DNA of 64,000 bases from Rubrivivax sp. GTDB taxonomy: Bacteria; Pseudomonadota; Gammaproteobacteria; Burkholderiales; Burkholderiaceae_C. Below, one piece after another: positions 60,936 through 64,000 of the stretch; within the stretch, counting starts at the first letter, position 1; every line of letters starts with the position of its first letter. The DNA lies in NCBI GenBank assembly GCA_016719535.1, contig JADJYX010000041.1:186001-250000 (forward strand), read 5' to 3'. The translations under genes were made by a program, and so were the position numbers. The notes beneath the pieces were generated by a model. It was not told where the DNA came from and made no database searches. It saw only the letters and a list, made by a program, of their open reading frames with translations.

Positions 60936-62410
60936 TCTTGCTGGAGAGATCGCAAGGCGCTTCTCGCGGGCGCCTGCTCCGGTGGGGCATGCCTGGCGTC
61001 ATCGCGCAGGCGGTCTGCGGGGCCTTGTCGGCCTTGATCCTGTCGTCCACGCACGCCGGCGAGTTGCCGGCCGCCTCGACCCTCGTCCAGCCGAAAGCGC
61101 TGCACGGCGCAACCTGTGCCGAGCAGAGCCGCGCCAACTGGCCGGAAAGCCTGACCGCTCGCCGCGCGCGCATCGCCGAACTGCAACGCCTGCGCCATCT
61201 CTGCATCGACGACGCAGCCTTCCTCGCCCTGCTGGGCGCCATGCTGCTGGAGGACGGCGATGCCGAGCAGGCGCTGGTCTGGCTCGAGCGATCCCTGTTG
61301 CTGGATCCCGACAGCCTCGGTGCCCGGGTTGATCACGCGCTGGCGTTGGCCGCGCTGGGGCAGCCAGGCGCGCTGAAGGAGGTTGCCGATGCGCTGCGCA
61401 ATCGCGGCGACGTGCCGCCTGCGCTGCGCGCTCGCCTGTATCCGTCGGAACAGCGCAGCGTCTTTGCGTGGCCATCGGTCCGGCTTGGCCACGCACTGCG
61501 GCCCCATTGGGGCGCACAGGGTGAAATCAGCCTGTTGACCGGGCATGAGGGCAACCTGGACCGGTCCCCTCGCCTGAGCGAGCTGACGCTCACGCTGCCG
61601 GACGGCGTGCTGGTCTTGCCGGTGGAAAGCCAGCCCCGCTCGGGCGCAGCAACCTTGGGTGCGGCCGCCCTTCAACTGGCCTATGCGCCACAGCCAGCGA
61701 CGATCTTGCGCGCCGGTGTCATCCTGGCCGCGCGTGCTGCTTCATCGCAGCGTGCCACCGATTGGCATCAATGGCAGTGGGCTGCAGGCGCCAGTCACAC
61801 CCGCAACGGCCTGCGGGGCCAACTCGACCTCAGCGTGGCTGGCATCGGCGGGCCGCTGGGTGAGCCCTACGCGCTACGCCGGCTCGGGATGAGCGTCGAA
61901 GCCGAGCTGAAGGATTGCCGCGTCCGCCTCACCCTGGAGCACGAGCGGCGTGTCCAAAGCCAGACCGCCAGCCTCGACTCGCGCACCGACGCCTGGCTGG
62001 CCGGCCTGCAATGCCCGTTGCCGATCGGCCAGGGGTGGCGCTGGACGCTGGACCTGCGTGCGGCGCGCGACCGACCGCAATCGCCGGACCGCCCGGGCGG
62101 GCTGCAGCGCAGCAACGGTGCAGGGTTGCGGCTGGCCGGCGCCGTGTGGCGCGATGCCCTGCTCGAGCTGGGTCTGCGCAGCGGCACCGCTCGCGACGCG
62201 CTGGGCTACAGCCCGTTGCTTGACGACAACGCACCGCGTCGATTGGCCCTGCACCAGCTGTCGATGGAAATGGCCGTGCCCTTGCACCGCGCCGACGGCC
62301 AGCGGCTGGAAGCGGTCTTGAAGTGGCAGGCGGCCTATCAGTCCAGCAACCTGCCGCTGTTTCGCTACCGGGCCAACAGCACCTACGGCGGCGTGCGCTG
62401 GTTTTGGTGA
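60932..62410 (+). CDS. TPR-containing protein with predicted C-terminal beta-barrel
   Basis: A 492-residue exported protein. An Arg-rich n-region and hydrophobic core (about 12-42) form a signal peptide ending near THAGE. Residues 55-135 contain two to three TPR-like helix pairs (FLALLGAMLLEDGDAEQALVWLERSLLLDP). The remaining 300 residues are alternating beta strands ending in a terminal aromatic WFW, as in outer-membrane barrels. GTG at 60932 was chosen because it overlaps the upstream stop; ATG at 60989 is an alternative that would shorten the n-region. Function unknown; probably the outer-membrane part of the FecR-CHASE2 system. Confidence 0.78.
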   Translation: MILLERSQGASRGRLLRWGMPGVIAQAVCGALSALILSSTHAGELPAASTLVQPKALHGATCAEQSRANWPESLTARRARIAELQRLRHLCIDDAAFLALLGAMLLEDGDAEQALVWLERSLLLDPDSLGARVDHALALAALGQPGALKEVADALRNRGDVPPALRARLYPSEQRSVFAWPSVRLGHALRPHWGAQGEISLLTGHEGNLDRSPRLSELTLTLPDGVLVLPVESQPRSGAATLGAAALQLAYAPQPATILRAGVILAARAASSQRATDWHQWQWAAGASHTRNGLRGQLDLSVAGIGGPLGEPYALRRLGMSVEAELKDCRVRLTLEHERRVQSQTASLDSRTDAWLAGLQCPLPIGQGWRWTLDLRAARDRPQSPDRPGGLQRSNGAGLRLAGAVWRDALLELGLRSGTARDALGYSPLLDDNAPRRLALHQLSMEMAVPLHRADGQRLEAVLKWQAAYQSSNLPLFRYRANSTYGGVRWFW

Positions 62411-62571
62411 TCTGGTGAACGTGCATGTTGCGTTTGCGCAACTTCCATGCGGTCTTGCGTGGATGTTTGCGGCATGCGACCGGGCGGCCCCCCACGAACC
62501 GGGTGCCATAATGCCCAGGCAGAGTGCAGACCTGTGCGGGTGGGAGGCCCGTCGATGAGTTCGGCCAACCA

Positions 62572-62587
62572 TGTGATGGTCATCACA
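62572..62587. promoter_or_regulatory. Perfect CRP-type palindrome upstream of the secreted-protein gene
   Basis: TGTGA-TGGTCA-TCACA, again an exact CRP core. The dyad extends to ATGTGATG/CATCACAT (62571-62588) around a GT centre. It lies 181 bp before the ATG at 62768. Same box type as at 57267. Confidence 0.85.
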
Positions 62588-62716
62588 TCCACAACACCCA
62601 CGTGCACACACACTCGCACCGCATGATCGAATCGAGTCCTTCATTTGATTCAGAGCCAGCCCCTCCGGGCCGGGCCCTGAGGCGAGTGTGAGCAAGACCA
62701 GGTCAGTCACTCTCGG

Positions 62717-62732
62717 TTTCTTTGCAAAGAAA
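62717..62732. repeat. 16-bp perfect palindrome in the secreted-protein leader
   Basis: TTTCTTTGCAAAGAAA reads the same on both strands. It is 36 bp from the ATG at 62768, AT-rich against a GC-rich background, so it may be an operator; no regulator is known. Confidence 0.5.
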
Positions 62733-62767
62733 TCACTTCCGTCTGGAACCAACTAGGAGTTCTCTAA

Positions 62768-64000
62768 ATGGCATTTAACAACACCGTTGTTGCTCGTGCT
62801 GCCGCATCGATCTGGGGCCTGAAGCTCGGCTTCGTGACGATGCAGGCTGCGCTGGCACAGGCCAATGTCGCAACCGGCGGCGTCAATTCCGTCATCAATT
62901 CGGCCTTCAACGACAGCTTCGGTCGCGTCAGCAATGCCGATGTGGCTGCCAATGTCGTCGCCAACCTCGGCTTGACGGGCGCTGCTGCCACCGAAGGTAC
63001 CGACTACCTCGTCGCCCAGATGGCCTCGGTGCCGGCGGCTGAGCGTGGTGCGAAGATTTCCGAAGTCATCGCCCTGTTCTCGGGCCTGAGCGCTGACCCG
63101 GTCTACGGTGCCGCCGCTTCGGCTTTCAACACCAAGGTTGCCGCCGCCAACGCCTATTCGAGCACCGCCGGTACACAAGACGCGCCGCTGGGCTTCCTGC
63201 CGTCTGCTGGCAGCTTCTTCCTGACCCTGGGTCAGGACAACATGACCGGCACCCCGGGCGCTGACGAGTTCAACGCCTACATCTTCGACAACAACAACTC
63301 GCTGCAGAGTGCAGACCGCGTCGACGGCGGCGCTGGCGACGACACGCTGTTTGCCGACATGGGTTCGTCGCAGGCCTTCGCGGTCACGCCGATCACCACG
63401 GGTGTCGAAAACATCGTCATTCGCGCCCAGTCCGATACCGTCAACCAGGGCGGCCAGAACAATCCTGGCAACACCCCCCGCGTGACGATCGACGCCGAGC
63501 GCATCAACGGCGCCGACCGCTTCGAATCGAATAACAGCCGTTCCGACGTCATCATCGAAGACGTCCGCATCCTGCCGTCGCAGATCACCAAGGACATCAC
63601 CGTCGCCTGGGTGGAAAGCGATCCGGGCCATGTCGACTACGGCGTCTATTTCGACCAGTATTCGCTGCGCAACCAGACCAGCGCCTCGTCCTCGATCAAC
63701 CTGCAGATCATGGACACCGGCGCCGCCGCCCGCGGCGAAGCCCCGCTGAAGGACAGCAACTACCGCGCCTTCACCTTCACCGTCACGCCCCCCGGACAAG
63801 CCGCGCGTGTCGTGACGCTGGGTTCCGACGCCATCCAGGCTGCCCAGACTTACGCGGAACTGCGCACCGCCTTCCAGGCCGAGCTGGACCGTGAATTCGG
63901 CGCCGGTGTCGCCACCGCCGCGCTGGGTGCCAACTTCACCGTCGTCGACCCGCTGTCGTCGACCCTGGTGACCGGCCAGACCGTGGTGCTGACGACGCAG
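62768..64000 (+). CDS. RTX/S-layer-like large secreted protein (3' truncated by window edge)
   Basis: The frame is open from ATG 62768 to the window end, giving 411 residues without a stop. An AGGAG ribosome-binding site precedes it. The N-terminal 110 residues are Ala-rich and helical (FNNTVVARAAASIWGLKLGFVTMQAALAQAN), with no classical Sec signal. From about 150 the LTLGQDNMTGTPGADEFNAYIF segment and the nonapeptide-like VDGGAGDDTLFAD (185-197) are typical of calcium-binding RTX/RsaA-type S-layer and type I secreted proteins. Codon use is lower in GC and richer in Asn/Thr than its neighbours, as in abundant surface proteins. I infer type I secretion. Confidence 0.85.
   Translation, partial: MAFNNTVVARAAASIWGLKLGFVTMQAALAQANVATGGVNSVINSAFNDSFGRVSNADVAANVVANLGLTGAAATEGTDYLVAQMASVPAAERGAKISEVIALFSGLSADPVYGAAASAFNTKVAAANAYSSTAGTQDAPLGFLPSAGSFFLTLGQDNMTGTPGADEFNAYIFDNNNSLQSADRVDGGAGDDTLFADMGSSQAFAVTPITTGVENIVIRAQSDTVNQGGQNNPGNTPRVTIDAERINGADRFESNNSRSDVIIEDVRILPSQITKDITVAWVESDPGHVDYGVYFDQYSLRNQTSASSSINLQIMDTGAAARGEAPLKDSNYRAFTFTVTPPGQAARVVTLGSDAIQAAQTYAELRTAFQAELDREFGAGVATAALGANFTVVDPLSSTLVTGQTVVLTTQ

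Larger units (their letters stand above)
62411..62767 (+). promoter_or_regulatory. Long leader region of the RTX/S-layer-like gene
   Basis: A 357-bp gap without a plausible gene. It contains a CRP-type palindrome at 62572-62587, a 16-bp perfect palindrome at 62717-62732 and an AGGAG ribosome-binding site at 62754-62758, nine bases before ATG 62768. I see no convincing -35/-10 pair. The length suggests a regulated promoter with a long 5' UTR. Confidence 0.6.

Noticed and set aside
62753..63799. Minus-strand open frame (348 codons) opposite the start of the RTX/S-layer-like gene
   Set aside because: The plus frame has a ribosome-binding site, RTX motif and unbroken reading to the window end; the minus frame has no recognisable motif.

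Overview
The window is about 64 kb of GC-rich chromosome from a betaproteobacterium. It most resembles the Burkholderiales, in the Rubrivivax/Leptothrix/Ideonella neighbourhood. This rests on gene order I recognise (AlgH-ruvX-pyrR-pyrB-pyrX-plsC; DUF2244-coxB-ctaD-small protein-cox11-DUF2970-coxC-SURF1-Sco-like-cox15-cox10-sco1-rpoH; MOSC-ubiH-like-dsbC) and on protein motifs. No database search was run. No rRNA, tRNA or CRISPR array was seen.

Layout. 1-2.1 kb: the 3' end of a CheA-type hybrid kinase and a diguanylate cyclase. 2.2-10.7 kb: photolyase, then a tightly coupled run for pyrimidine synthesis (pyrR, pyrB and a dihydroorotase homologue without its metal-binding His-x-His), an acyltransferase, and an archaeal-type NMP phosphorylase paired with a PRPP-synthetase homologue. 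10.7-16 kb: housekeeping genes (gpmA, rhodanese, grxC, secB, gpsA, trmL, comF, a BioC-like protein). 16.2-25.9 kb: a complete aa3-type cytochrome c oxidase locus with assembly and heme A genes, followed by rpoH, which has a near-consensus CIRCE (HrcA) operator upstream. 27-29.2 kb: tartrate-dehydrogenase-like gene and ychF. 29.6-31.2 kb: a decayed IS1182-family element sitting exactly at the stop codon of a small ORF. 31.2-39.4 kb: MOSC protein, UbiH-like monooxygenase, dsbC, several hypothetical genes, enoyl-CoA hydratase, PNPOx-like protein and lysS, which carries a +1 frameshift.

39.4-56.5 kb is a co-directional O-antigen/surface-polysaccharide cluster. WbpB, WbpD, WbpE and WbpI homologues would make UDP-ManNAc3NAcA. 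WbpG with HisH2 and HisF2 homologues would amidinate it. A WbpM-type dehydratase, a DegT aminotransferase, a PglC/WbpL-type initiating transferase, two GT4 enzymes, a methyltransferase, an acyltransferase and a Wzx-like flippase complete it. wbpI is frameshifted. A Uma2-type nuclease-fold gene is embedded in the run. No Wzy polymerase or WbpA was found inside the window.

56.5-64 kb is the most unusual part. A Crp/Fnr-family regulator is divergent from an operon encoding a FecR-domain protein, a CHASE2 protein with a degenerate class III cyclase domain, and a TPR plus predicted beta-barrel protein. Downstream is a large RTX/S-layer-like secreted protein that runs off the window. Perfect TGTGA-N6-TCACA boxes lie in the divergent promoter region and upstream of the secreted-protein gene. 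The regulator's DNA-recognition residues match E. coli CRP, but the cAMP-pocket Arg-Ser is missing and the cyclase lacks most catalytic residues. I infer an envelope-sensing regulatory module controlling a surface protein, possibly no longer using cAMP.

Sequence quality: single-base frameshifts in lysS and wbpI, and six in the IS transposase, could be real decay or assembly indels. The lysS case deserves checking first.
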